A stretch of 38,965 bases of DNA. Source: an uncultured Ectothiorhodospiraceae bacterium. Its GTDB lineage: Bacteria > Pseudomonadota > Gammaproteobacteria > S012-40. The notes under the pieces were generated by a model, which worked only from the letters and a program-made list of their open reading frames with translations, ran no database searches and was not told the origin of the DNA. Positions within the stretch are counted from its first letter, which is position 1, and each line of letters opens with the position of its first letter. This document shows positions 7,736 through 17,230 of the stretch, in pieces. The translations under genes were made by a program, and so were the position numbers. The DNA lies in the NCBI GenBank assembly GCA_945787125.1, contig CALZHW010000017.1:1-38965 (forward strand), written 5' to 3'.

Positions 7736-8800
7736 ATGAAAATCGCTTTTGTTGTAAATGACATCAAAACGGAGTGGCCTGATTATACCACTACGTTTCT
7801 TGCCTATGAGGCAACAAAGCATAAACATGAAGTTTGGTATGTCAGTGTTGATGACTTTGTTTACGATGCCGATGAAAATATACACGCTTATGCGTATTCT
7901 ACTTTAAATGTAGACATGCAATCGACTGTAACATTCTTAAATGGGGTGAACAGCAGAGAAAACATTCGAAGTTATGTGAATCTGCAGGAGATGGATGTTT
8001 TAATGCTTCGCAATGATCCCACAGATGATGCCTATGCTCGACCTTGGGCCAGATTGGCCGCAATTAACTTTTCTCGGTTTGCCACGCGTTATAACGTGCT
8101 CGCAATTAATGACCCGGACGGTTTAAGTAAAGCGGTCAATAAACTCTATTTGCAATTTTTCCCAAAAGAAATCAGGCCCGAAACGCTGATTACTCGAGAT
8201 AAAAAACAAATAAAACAATTTGCCGCCGACAGGGGAACCATCGTCATAAAACCTTTAGTGGGTTCCGGTGGACGAAACGTTTTTCTGCTTAGGCCCGAAG
8301 ATAAACCCAACATAAATCAAATGCTAGAGACGGTAGCGCGTGATGGCTATGTAATCGCCCAAGAATATTTGCCTGAAGCGGTTAACGGAGATGTACGGGT
8401 ATTTTTGATGAATGGTAAATTGCTGGAAGTGGACGGTAAAATTGCCGCTTTTCGACGCGTCCGCCACGGTGACGATATGCGCAGTAATATGACTGTTGGT
8501 GCAACATCAGCGCCGTATCAACCTAATCCTTCTATATATTCCTTGGTAGATAAAATTACTCCATTGATACAGCGGGATGGCCTGTTTCTCGTAGGGCTTG
8601 ATGTAGTAGGGGATAAAATAATGGAAATCAATGTATTTAGCCCGGGGGGACTGTGTAGTGCTGAAACATTTAATCAGGTAAATTATTCTGCAGCGATCAT
8701 AAATAATATTGAAAAAAAAGTATTGTACAGAAAGAGACATCCCGAATTAAGTAATATTGAGTTGGCTATGTATGATGAATCCAACGTAGGTGACACATAA
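7736..8800 (+). CDS. ATP-grasp ligase, GshB/RimK-like (glutathione synthetase-type)
   Basis: A 354-residue ATP-grasp enzyme. The N-terminal pre-ATP-grasp region starts MKIAFVVNDI. The nucleotide-binding part has VIKPLVGSGGRNV (K172) and a long metal-binding segment ending MEINVFSPGG (E297, N299), close to GshB. Such enzymes use ATP to form an amide bond between a carboxylate and an amine. True GshB proteins are about 315 residues, so this one is slightly longer, and the absence of gshA and the pairing with an amidohydrolase and a MATCAP-like peptidase argue for a different ligation. It begins at the base after the preceding stop codon. Probably cytosolic. Glutathione synthetase proper remains the alternative. 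Confidence 0.8.
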   Translation: MKIAFVVNDIKTEWPDYTTTFLAYEATKHKHEVWYVSVDDFVYDADENIHAYAYSTLNVDMQSTVTFLNGVNSRENIRSYVNLQEMDVLMLRNDPTDDAYARPWARLAAINFSRFATRYNVLAINDPDGLSKAVNKLYLQFFPKEIRPETLITRDKKQIKQFAADRGTIVIKPLVGSGGRNVFLLRPEDKPNINQMLETVARDGYVIAQEYLPEAVNGDVRVFLMNGKLLEVDGKIAAFRRVRHGDDMRSNMTVGATSAPYQPNPSIYSLVDKITPLIQRDGLFLVGLDVVGDKIMEINVFSPGGLCSAETFNQVNYSAAIINNIEKKVLYRKRHPELSNIELAMYDESNVGDT

Positions 8801-8860
8801 AATGATTAAATTAGTATATTAAATGTACCTGCATTAGTACAATAAGTGTATATGACGATT

Positions 8861-8872
8861 CCTTTATAAAGG
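8861..8872. promoter_or_regulatory. Perfect 12-base palindrome covering the atpD ribosome binding site
   Basis: CCTTTATAAAGG is a perfect palindrome whose right half supplies the Shine-Dalgarno bases of atpD (ATG at 8883). It could act as an operator or simply be chance in AT-rich DNA. Confidence 0.3.
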
Positions 8873-8876
8873 ATAA

Positions 8877-10677
<1,801 letters not shown>

Positions 10678-10681
<4 letters not shown>

Positions 10682-10953
10682 ATGAAAATGAGCGTCTGCG
10701 TAAACGTGTTGAAGCACAGGCCAATCGGATGAAAGAAGCGGAAAAGCACAAAGAAACCTGGTTTTCTAACACAGTTTTTTTGGGAACATTGGGAATAATG
10801 TTTGTACTACCGGTTATCATTGGTGCATACCTGGGTAGCTGGCTGGATAAGCAACTTAGTGAGTTTTCTGTCGGTTGGACAACCAGTCTCGTTATTGTTG
10901 GAGTATTTATTGGTGGAATGAATGTTTATTTATTTATTCGGCGAGGAGATTGA
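10678..10953 (+). CDS. atpQ: AtpI-like small membrane protein of the N-ATPase (AtpQ, ATPase_gene1 family)
   Basis: A 91-residue protein from the ATG at 10678, which overlaps the atpC stop. A charged, probably coiled N-terminal helix (residues 1-25) is followed by two transmembrane helices around 30-50 and 60-82. This resembles AtpI/ATPase_gene1 proteins, which assist c-ring assembly. In typical N-ATPase operons two small membrane genes, atpQ and atpR, stand here. Only this one is present: its stop codon (10951-10953) is two bases before the probable atpB start. The Q-versus-R naming rests on the AtpI-like character. Confidence 0.75.
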
Positions 10954-10955
10954 GG

Positions 10956-11648
10956 TTGCAAGATGCATTGTTGACTCAAGAGATATTTTTCCAACTTGGC
11001 CCACTAACGTTCAGTCAAAGTCTCATCACTAGTTTGATACTGACTGTGCTATTGGTTTTACTTGCGATGTCAGTAACTCATGATGTTTTACTAAAACCTT
11101 CTCGCTTCCAGTCTGCAGCCGAAGGGATCGTTGGTACCATTGAAAATGCCATTACTGAAGTGCTTCCCCAGTATTCGAAGCAGGTACTCCCCTTTATTGC
11201 GACACTTTGGCTTTTTTTGGTTTTTGCTAACCTGGTGGGTTTGATACCTGGTTTGCAATCTCCAACTCGTGATTTGTCGATCACTGCGGCTCTGGCGGTT
11301 TTAGTTTTTTTCTCAGTTCATTGGTTCGGTATTCGTTCGCAGGGCTTAAAGAATTATTTACGGCATTATTTGAAACCCAACCCGTTACTGTTGCCTTTTC
11401 ACCTAACCAGTGAAATCACCCGTACCGTAGCTCTGGCTATTCGACTTTTTGGTAACATGATGAGCCTCGAAATTGCCGCGTTGCTGGTTTTATTAGTTGC
11501 AGGGTTTCTGGCACCTGTGCCTATATTAATGCTGCATATTATTGAAGCATTGGTTCAGGCGTATATCTTTGGTATGTTGGCGTTAGTCTATGTCGCCAGC
11601 GGTATTCAAACGCAGTTGGTAAAACAACAAAGGAATGACAATGTCTGA
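10956..11648 (+). CDS. atpB: N-ATPase Fo subunit a
   Basis: About 230 residues, with several transmembrane helices. The start is the TTG at 10956, seven bases after GAGGAG at 10943-10948. An upstream in-frame ATG at 10875 would lie inside atpQ and encode non-homologous sequence. The functionally essential arginine of the ion channel is in [12 protein letters not shown] (R163), and the conserved helix [15 protein letters not shown] is near the C terminus. Subunit a forms the two ion half-channels against the c-ring. The gene overlaps the start of atpE. Confidence 0.9.
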   Translation: MQDALLTQEIFFQLGPLTFSQSLITSLILTVLLVLLAMSVTHDVLLKPSRFQSAAEGIVGTIENAITEVLPQYSKQVLPFIATLWLFLVFANLVGLIPGLQSPTRDLSITAALAVLVFFSVHWFGIRSQGLKNYLRHYLKPNPLLLPFHLTSEITRTVALAIRLFGNMMSLEIAALLVLLVAGFLAPVPILMLHIIEALVQAYIFGMLALVYVASGIQTQLVKQQRNDNV

Positions 11649-11907
11649 TATGAGTTTTTTTATTACAAGTTCTACCGTTGCCGCTTTGATTGCTATATCT
11701 ATCGGTGTAATGTTACCCGCTTTGGCTATGGGTTGGTCGATCAGTAAAGCCATGGAAGCTCTGTCCAGACAGCCAGAAGCAGAAAAGTCTATTACCCGTA
11801 GTTTATTCATAGGTCTGGCAATGATTGAATCGTTGGCAATTTACTGCCTTGTCATTGTATTAATTGTCTTGTTTCGGAATCCTTTACTGGAATATATGCT
11901 GAAGTAA
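11641..11907 (+). CDS. atpE: N-ATPase Fo subunit c (rotor ring)
   Basis: An 88-residue hairpin of two transmembrane helices joined by the conserved RQPE loop (43-46). The ATG at 11641 is preferred over 11635 because AAGGA sits six bases before it. The ion-binding carboxylate is E63 in IESLAIY, with S64 and Y68 in the places of the Na+ ligands Ser66 and Tyr70 of the Ilyobacter c subunit. However, the Gln32 position is Met30 and Thr67 is Leu65, so the classical Na+ site is incomplete. The coupling ion (Na+ or H+) therefore cannot be decided by sequence inspection. A repeat element separates this gene from atpF. Confidence 0.92.
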   Translation: MSDMSFFITSSTVAALIAISIGVMLPALAMGWSISKAMEALSRQPEAEKSITRSLFIGLAMIESLAIYCLVIVLIVLFRNPLLEYMLK

Positions 11908-11913
11908 TAGTAT

Positions 11914-12079
11914 TACCTAAATTCTGCAAGTGCTCGCACCTACTCAGCACAAGCTCTTGATCCATAGAGCAATATCACTATTTTCGGCAATCACAATAAG
12001 GATTTCGCTCAAATATTGATTTGCTCTACGAATCAATATCTTGCACTGCGCAAGTACAATCACTTGCAGGATCTAGGTA
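11914..12079. repeat. Palindromic MITE-like element, family A, copy 2, inside the atp operon
   Basis: A 166-base imperfect palindrome fills the gap between atpE and atpF. Its ends are TACCTAAATTCTGCAAGTG at 11914-11932 and the complement of TACCTAGATCCTGCAAGTG at 12061-12079, with two mismatches in 19. Pairing continues imperfectly for roughly 60 bases per arm. It is an inverted copy of the element at 1-162. As RNA it would fold into a long hairpin in the atp transcript. Confidence 0.8.
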
Positions 12080-12097
12080 TTAACTCGGGAGCAAACA

Positions 12098-12850
12098 GTG
12101 GAATTTAATTGGACAACATTTTTCCTGGAAATAATTAATTTTCTGGTACTTGTTTGGTTGCTCAAGCGATTTTTTTATCGGCCTGTGTTAAATGTCATTG
12201 AAAAACGTCGTAGTAACATAGAATTATCGTTGACTGAGGCAAGCCAAACAAAACAAGAAGCGGATATATTGCAGCAGCAATATATCAACCGCCTAAATGA
12301 TTGGGAGCAGGAGAAGGCGCAGCAACGGCTTGAGTTTCAGCAAGAACTGAACATGGAGCGAGAGAAACGCCTTAAAGTTATAGATGAAGAATTGAAGAAA
12401 AATCATGAAAAAGCAGAGTTCATAATCAATCAACAAAAAGAACAGTTTCAAAAAATTGCCGATAAACAAGCGATTAAGACTGCAGCGTTATTTACCAAAA
12501 AACTGCTCATGGATTTCTCTGGGCCGGAACTTACTACCCGGTTTTTACAACGAGCCATCAGGGATTTCAATCAATTACCGGTGGAAAAAGTTAACAAAAT
12601 TAAACATGCCTGGTTATCTGCGCCTGAAAGCATAAAAATTATTAGTGCACATGATTTACCCTTGCCCAGCCGCAAAGAACTGGAAAATGCAATACAAAGC
12701 TTGCTTGATGCAGGTGAACTTGACTGCCTATACGAAACGGATAATGCATTGATTGCCGGTGTTAGAATACAACTAGGTTCCTGGATCCTTCGTGCTAGCA
12801 TCCAGGACGAATTTGCTTTTTTTGTAGAAGCCAGCCATGAAACAAGTTGA
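12098..12850 (+). CDS. atpF: N-ATPase subunit b with delta-like C-terminal region
   Basis: A 250-residue stator subunit, much longer than the ~156 residues of ordinary b. The start is GTG at 12098, with GGGAG six bases upstream. A transmembrane helix at 8-25 is followed by a long charged coiled coil (about 35-140, rich in K, E and Q), and then a globular end (about 160-250) with [16 protein letters not shown], which resembles the C-terminal domain of delta/OSCP. N-ATPase operons lack a separate atpH, and this extension is thought to replace delta; no atpH is present here either. The gene overlaps atpA by 14 bases. Confidence 0.9.
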   Translation: MEFNWTTFFLEIINFLVLVWLLKRFFYRPVLNVIEKRRSNIELSLTEASQTKQEADILQQQYINRLNDWEQEKAQQRLEFQQELNMEREKRLKVIDEELKKNHEKAEFIINQQKEQFQKIADKQAIKTAALFTKKLLMDFSGPELTTRFLQRAIRDFNQLPVEKVNKIKHAWLSAPESIKIISAHDLPLPSRKELENAIQSLLDAGELDCLYETDNALIAGVRIQLGSWILRASIQDEFAFFVEASHETS

Positions 12851-14315
12851 TTCACTTAGCCTCTTAACTCAGCAAAAGCGCTGGCTCGAAAACTACGAGC
12901 CAGGTTTGCGTGTATCCGAGTGTGGTCACGTCGTTTCTGTTGGTGAAGGTATTGCCTGGATTAGTGGAATCCCGTCAGCAGGCATGGAAGAATTACTGGA
13001 ATTTGAAGATGGCAGCCAGGGCATTGTATTTCATTTAGAAGAGCAATTGCTTGGCGCAATTTTATTGAAGGAATCGCAAAAAATTACCGCCGGCACAACG
13101 GTCTATCTGACGAATAAAAGACTTTTTATTCCCTGCGGTGACACTTTGCTGGGCAGAGTCATCGATCCATTAGGCAATCCCCTGGATGACAAACCGTCAA
13201 TAAGCAGTAAACATCGACAAGTTCTGGAGGCACCATCACCGAAATTTTTAGCCCGCGATGTAGTTCATCAACCCCTGTATACCGGGATAAAAATTATTGA
13301 CTCTATGATCCCGATCGGCAAGGGACAGCGTCAACTTATCATCGGCGATGAAGGTTTAGGTCGAAGTTCAATTGCCATCGATACCGTCATCAATCAGAAA
13401 AACAACAATGTTATTTGCATTTATGTATTAATAGGGCAAAAGCGTTCCGACATTGTTAATGTGCTGCATTTGCTGCAAGAATATGGCGCAATGGAGCATA
13501 CGGTTATTGTTGTTGGAGAAGCTGGTGCATTACCGGGATTAAAATTCATTACTCCATTTGCGGGATGTGCCATTGCCGAATATTGGATGCAACAAGGCAA
13601 AGACACGCTGGTTGTCTATGATGATCTCAGTACCCATGCCAGAGCGTATCGGGAACTGTCCCTGCTCTTGCGCCGCCCGCCGGGAAGAGAGGCGTATCCC
13701 GGTGATATTTTTTATCTGCACGCGCGTTTACTGGAACGCGCTACGTGTCTTTCTCCTGAGCTTGGGGGCGGAAGCATGACTGCGCTGCCTATAGTAGAAA
13801 CCCAGCAGGGAGAAATTGCAGGTTATATACCGACAAATTTAATTTCCATTACCGATGGCCAGATATATCTGGATCATGAATTATTTGTTAGTGGCTTTCG
13901 ACCTGCCATTGATGTGAGCCGATCTGTATCAAGAATCGGCGGCAAAGCACAGCATATCAGTATTAAGCACGAATCCGGGCGAATGAAACTGGATTATCTG
14001 CAATTTCTTGAATTAGAAATATTTACCCGCTTCGGCGCCCGGTTAGAAGCCTCCATGGAAGCTGCGATCCATCGCGGGCAAGTCTTACGCGAATTATTAA
14101 AACAAAAACGCTTAAAGCCTTTAACACCCCGGCAGCAGCTCGCTTGGTTAATCGCTTTTAACGATGGACTGTTTGACACTATTGATCCTGAGCGTGCCAA
14201 AAATGTGCTTGATCATTTGTACGCAGAAGTTCATGCCAGCTCATTATCAATAGAAATGGAACGGAAATCCTGGTCGCTTTTTGTTAGTAGTATTTTTTTG
14301 GCCCAAAAGACTTAG
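12837..14315 (+). CDS. atpA: N-ATPase F1 subunit alpha
   Basis: A 492-residue non-catalytic alpha subunit. Family blocks include [17 protein letters not shown], a [20 protein letters not shown] stretch, [16 protein letters not shown] and the arginine finger in VSRIGG (R366). The P-loop reads GDEGLGRSS, so the invariant Walker A lysine is replaced by Arg176, whereas housekeeping alpha subunits have GDRQTGKT. This should alter or abolish normal nucleotide binding at the non-catalytic sites while leaving catalysis at beta possible. The ATG overlaps the end of atpF and the stop is four bases before the atpG start. Confidence 0.95.
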   Translation: MKQVDSLSLLTQQKRWLENYEPGLRVSECGHVVSVGEGIAWISGIPSAGMEELLEFEDGSQGIVFHLEEQLLGAILLKESQKITAGTTVYLTNKRLFIPCGDTLLGRVIDPLGNPLDDKPSISSKHRQVLEAPSPKFLARDVVHQPLYTGIKIIDSMIPIGKGQRQLIIGDEGLGRSSIAIDTVINQKNNNVICIYVLIGQKRSDIVNVLHLLQEYGAMEHTVIVVGEAGALPGLKFITPFAGCAIAEYWMQQGKDTLVVYDDLSTHARAYRELSLLLRRPPGREAYPGDIFYLHARLLERATCLSPELGGGSMTALPIVETQQGEIAGYIPTNLISITDGQIYLDHELFVSGFRPAIDVSRSVSRIGGKAQHISIKHESGRMKLDYLQFLELEIFTRFGARLEASMEAAIHRGQVLRELLKQKRLKPLTPRQQLAWLIAFNDGLFDTIDPERAKNVLDHLYAEVHASSLSIEMERKSWSLFVSSIFLAQKT

Positions 14316-14319
14316 AAAA

Positions 14320-15168
14320 GTGACTGCACATCAAAAAATCGCCAAACATATCAAGTCACTTGGCGAAATCAAAGAAATCATGTCAAGTATGAAAGTCCTT
14401 TCAGTTTTGGAAATTCGAAAGCTTTCGCAACTCATCGTCAATCAGGAACGAATAGTGTTAAGTTGTGAACAAGTAGCCCAGGATTTTATTAATTTTTATC
14501 CAATACTTTCTAATACAAAAACAACAGAAAAATGTTGTTTATTGGTCATTGGTTCTGAACGCGGATTTTGTGGTGATTTCAACGATCAATTAGTGGCTAT
14601 GATTAATGAAAAGCAACAGCGAGCTACGCCCCAATATGGTGCTATTATTGCTGTAGGGCAGAAATTGTGTATGTTACTGGATGATCATTCAATCTTAATA
14701 AAAAAATTGGACGGGGTTTTGGTGACGGAGGAAACCAATAATGTCATCCAGGCCATTCTTAAACTATTTGCCGACTTACAGGCTAACGAAGCATTTAATT
14801 GTTTACAAGTTATGTATTATCAACACAGTAACAACTCAATTAGGCTATTGCCGCTGACTCCACCTTTTGCAGACTTACAAGCTGCGGCTAGTCACGAATC
14901 ATTTCCGCCGGTGATAAATTTAAGTCCTGACCAGTTTTACAGTGAGCTGGTTGAGCAGTATCTTTTTTACCGCTTATATGACGTATTCTATTCATCACTT
15001 CAGACCGAAAACCAGAAACGTATTAAACATCTTGAATCAGCTATTGACCGCCTTGAAGAAAAAATAGAACATTTAACTCGAAAACGTCAAATTTTTCGCC
15101 AGGAAGAAATCACGGAAGAAATCGAAATAATTCTTCTTAATGCTGATTCAAAACAGACAAAATTCTAG
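14320..15168 (+). CDS. atpG: N-ATPase F1 subunit gamma
   Basis: About 282 residues from the GTG at 14320, four bases after the atpA stop. The ATG at 14281 would lie inside atpA and adds a non-family leader. The N-terminal coiled helix (IAKHIKSLGEIKEIMSSMKV), the central IGSERGFCGDFN motif and the C-terminal long helix (RIKHLESAIDRLEEKI) are typical of the central rotor shaft, although overall the sequence is diverged. It closes the operon; no atpH or other gene follows on this strand. Confidence 0.9.
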   Translation: MTAHQKIAKHIKSLGEIKEIMSSMKVLSVLEIRKLSQLIVNQERIVLSCEQVAQDFINFYPILSNTKTTEKCCLLVIGSERGFCGDFNDQLVAMINEKQQRATPQYGAIIAVGQKLCMLLDDHSILIKKLDGVLVTEETNNVIQAILKLFADLQANEAFNCLQVMYYQHSNNSIRLLPLTPPFADLQAAASHESFPPVINLSPDQFYSELVEQYLFYRLYDVFYSSLQTENQKRIKHLESAIDRLEEKIEHLTRKRQIFRQEEITEEIEIILLNADSKQTKF

Positions 15169-15260
15169 TCAAAATTTACATTGATAGCTGATAGCTAGCT
15201 GGCTGTTTCGGCATTGTATGAATTGAGCAGAGGCTCAAAACAGTTCTTTGGAAAAAGGCG

Positions 15261-15641
15261 TTATACGGAAAGAACCTTTTTAGCCTCATTCAAGGTAATC
15301 ATCAATGTCAACTCGTTAAGCGGTGACTCATGAACACTGCAATGGGCGTAAAAGCGTTTTGCTTCATCGGACAGGGCATGAACTAATAGGGCGCCGATGC
15401 CTGCCTGTTCCGCTACTATCACTGTACGCAGGATGGCATCCTTGAGCATCCCTGCTCCAATTTTATTACCTTTGCTTTGACTGTCCTCGGCCAATCGACC
15501 CAGGATCATTACCGGGATAGGTTCCGGCATGTTGCGGCGAACATTGTCCGATGCCTCGTCTCTGGCAACGGCGCCTACAGCGAGTGAGTAGTAGCCAATA
15601 ACAACATTACACCCAACCAATTCTTGGTTCTGTATAATAGA
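15261..15641 (-). pseudogene. 5'-truncated GNAT acetyltransferase toxin (TacT-like) remnant
   Basis: The 119-residue frame from a TTG at 15620 contains the core of TacT-type GNAT toxins: GYYSLAVGAVAR, PIPVMILGRLAEDSQSKG, GAGMLKDAILR, LVHALSDEAKRFY and ESPLNELTLM. These toxins acetylate charged tRNAs and are paired with a ribbon-helix-helix (DUF1778) antitoxin gene. Here about 45 N-terminal residues are missing; the open frame extends only seven codons further to a stop near 15642. No antitoxin gene precedes it. It is most likely a decayed toxin-antitoxin locus left between the ATPase operon and a mobile repeat. No start with a ribosome binding site was found. Confidence 0.65.
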
Positions 15642-15845
15642 TTATTTTTTGAAGTATATTAGATTTTTTAGAACACTCAAGTATTTAAAAATGCTTACAA
15701 CCCCACGTTACTCAATTGCATTTACCGGTATTATAGTCATTAGGATATTTTTGGACTCTTGTGAAAAGGTGGCTTATACTTTCTGTATCCTTATATTAAT
15801 GCTGATCTATAATAATGAGTAAACGTTAAGCAATAGACTGCAACG
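15642..15845. other. Non-coding stretch left of the MITE-like element
   Basis: AT-rich, with no open frame of note and no recognised RNA. It probably contains debris of the missing 5' part of the toxin locus, but no antitoxin-like translation was recognised. Confidence 0.4.
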
Positions 15846-16063
15846 CTAGGAGCCTGTCCGAGAATGGAGAGCCTGCTGCGAAAAGCTCATTTTGCACACT
15901 TTTCCCGATCCTTTGCAGTGAATAGCTACGGCTATTAACCGAAAACGATCGAAAAAACTGTATTAAAATGAACTTCCCTCGCTACGACCGCCATGGATGG
16001 TGGAAGTGCCGGATTTGCAGGAGCAATAAACCGGTCGGCTCCCATTCTCGGACAGGCTCCTAG
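15846..16063. repeat. MITE-like element, family B (complete, 218 bases)
   Basis: Terminal inverted repeats of 22 bases: CTAGGAGCCTGTCCGAGAAT followed by GG on the left, and its exact complement at 16042-16063 on the right. The interior has no coding frame. A solo end of the same family lies at 4961-4979. No transposase with such ends is in the window, so this is a non-autonomous element mobilised in trans, or a relic. It lies 57 bases upstream of the second peroxidase gene and could carry a promoter or terminator. Confidence 0.85.
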
Positions 16064-16120
16064 AAGGGTAGGGGTGATGTCGCCCATTTTGTGACAGATG
16101 TAATGACTGAATAAAGCGAG

Positions 16121-17230
16121 ATGTCAAAATTGAGTCAACTTAAATCCAGCGCAAGACATGACAGTGGCAGCGCCATTGCCGTTAGTTCGCTGGATGAAAA
16201 CGGTGAACGTTGGATCTCGCGGGTGTTTCTGGTTTTCCTGTTGAGTCTTTTTGCCTCTGCTCTATGGCTTTTGTTTGTGGAGCCTGAGCATTTTGAGCAG
16301 CCACTGGCAGCACCTGGGGTGTCGCCCCTTGAAACGCTTATCATCCACGAACCCATCCAGCCTCTTCCCTTGCAGGTAGACCTCGATTCGCGCAAGGTGA
16401 CTTTGGGGCAACGTTTGTTTTACGAACCCCGCCTATCGGGGGATGGCACCATAGCCTGCGCAAATTGTCATGACTTAAGCCGGGGTGGTGCAGATGGCAA
16501 GGTCGTTGCGACAGGAATCGGTGGTGCTCTGGGCAAGGTCAACACTATATCGGTATTTAATACAGCGTATCAGCTCGCCTGGTTCTGGGATGGGCGTGCA
16601 TCAACACTTGAAGAGCAAATCGATGGCCCCGTTCTCAATCCTGGAGAGATGGGCTCTAATTGGGAAGATGTGGTTGACAAGCTCAAACAAGAACAAGAGT
16701 ATGTGACGATATTTACCAACATTTATCACGATGGCATCACAATCGACAATATCAAGAACGCTATTATTGCCTTTGAAAAATCCCTAGTCACGCCAAACTC
16801 GCCTTTCGATAAATTTTTAAGAGGTGATCCATTGGCGATTAACGAGGATGAGAAAAAGGGCTATCAGTTATTCAAAGATTATGGCTGCATAGCCTGCCAT
16901 CAGGGCATGAATGTGGGCGGCAATATGTTTCAAATTTTCGGCGTTGCAAAAGATTATTTCGAAAAGCGCGGCAACATCACCCAGGCTGATCAGGGGCGTT
17001 TCAACGTTACAGGTCTGGTGGCTGATAAACACTATTTCCGTGTGCCGAGCCTGCGCAATGTCGCCCTTACCGCCCCTTATTTCCATGATGGCTCAAGGGT
17101 GACCCTGGAACAGGCGGTGTACGCTATGGCTGAGTATCAGCTGGGCCGCACTATCACGCCGGATGACATTAAGCTTATCGTCCGTTTTCTACACACCTTA
17201 ACGGGTGAATACACGCCTCAGGGGGATTGA
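16121..17230 (+). CDS. Membrane-anchored di-heme cytochrome c peroxidase / MauG-family protein
   Basis: A 369-residue paralogue of the protein at 578-1630. A cytosolic N-terminal segment (1-32) precedes one transmembrane helix at about 33-52 (RVFLVFLLSLFASALWLLF). The periplasmic enzyme follows, with CXXCH motifs CANCH at 113-117 and CIACH at 256-260 and the family segments QLAWFWDGRAS, NVGGNMFQIFGV and VPSLRNVALTAPYFHDG. It probably reduces peroxide, or senses it, at the outer face of the inner membrane. Its TGA stop overlaps the ATG of the downstream GGDEF-EAL gene, a sign of translational coupling. This suggests that haem-based peroxide or redox chemistry is linked to c-di-GMP output. Confidence 0.9.
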   Translation: MSKLSQLKSSARHDSGSAIAVSSLDENGERWISRVFLVFLLSLFASALWLLFVEPEHFEQPLAAPGVSPLETLIIHEPIQPLPLQVDLDSRKVTLGQRLFYEPRLSGDGTIACANCHDLSRGGADGKVVATGIGGALGKVNTISVFNTAYQLAWFWDGRASTLEEQIDGPVLNPGEMGSNWEDVVDKLKQEQEYVTIFTNIYHDGITIDNIKNAIIAFEKSLVTPNSPFDKFLRGDPLAINEDEKKGYQLFKDYGCIACHQGMNVGGNMFQIFGVAKDYFEKRGNITQADQGRFNVTGLVADKHYFRVPSLRNVALTAPYFHDGSRVTLEQAVYAMAEYQLGRTITPDDIKLIVRFLHTLTGEYTPQGD

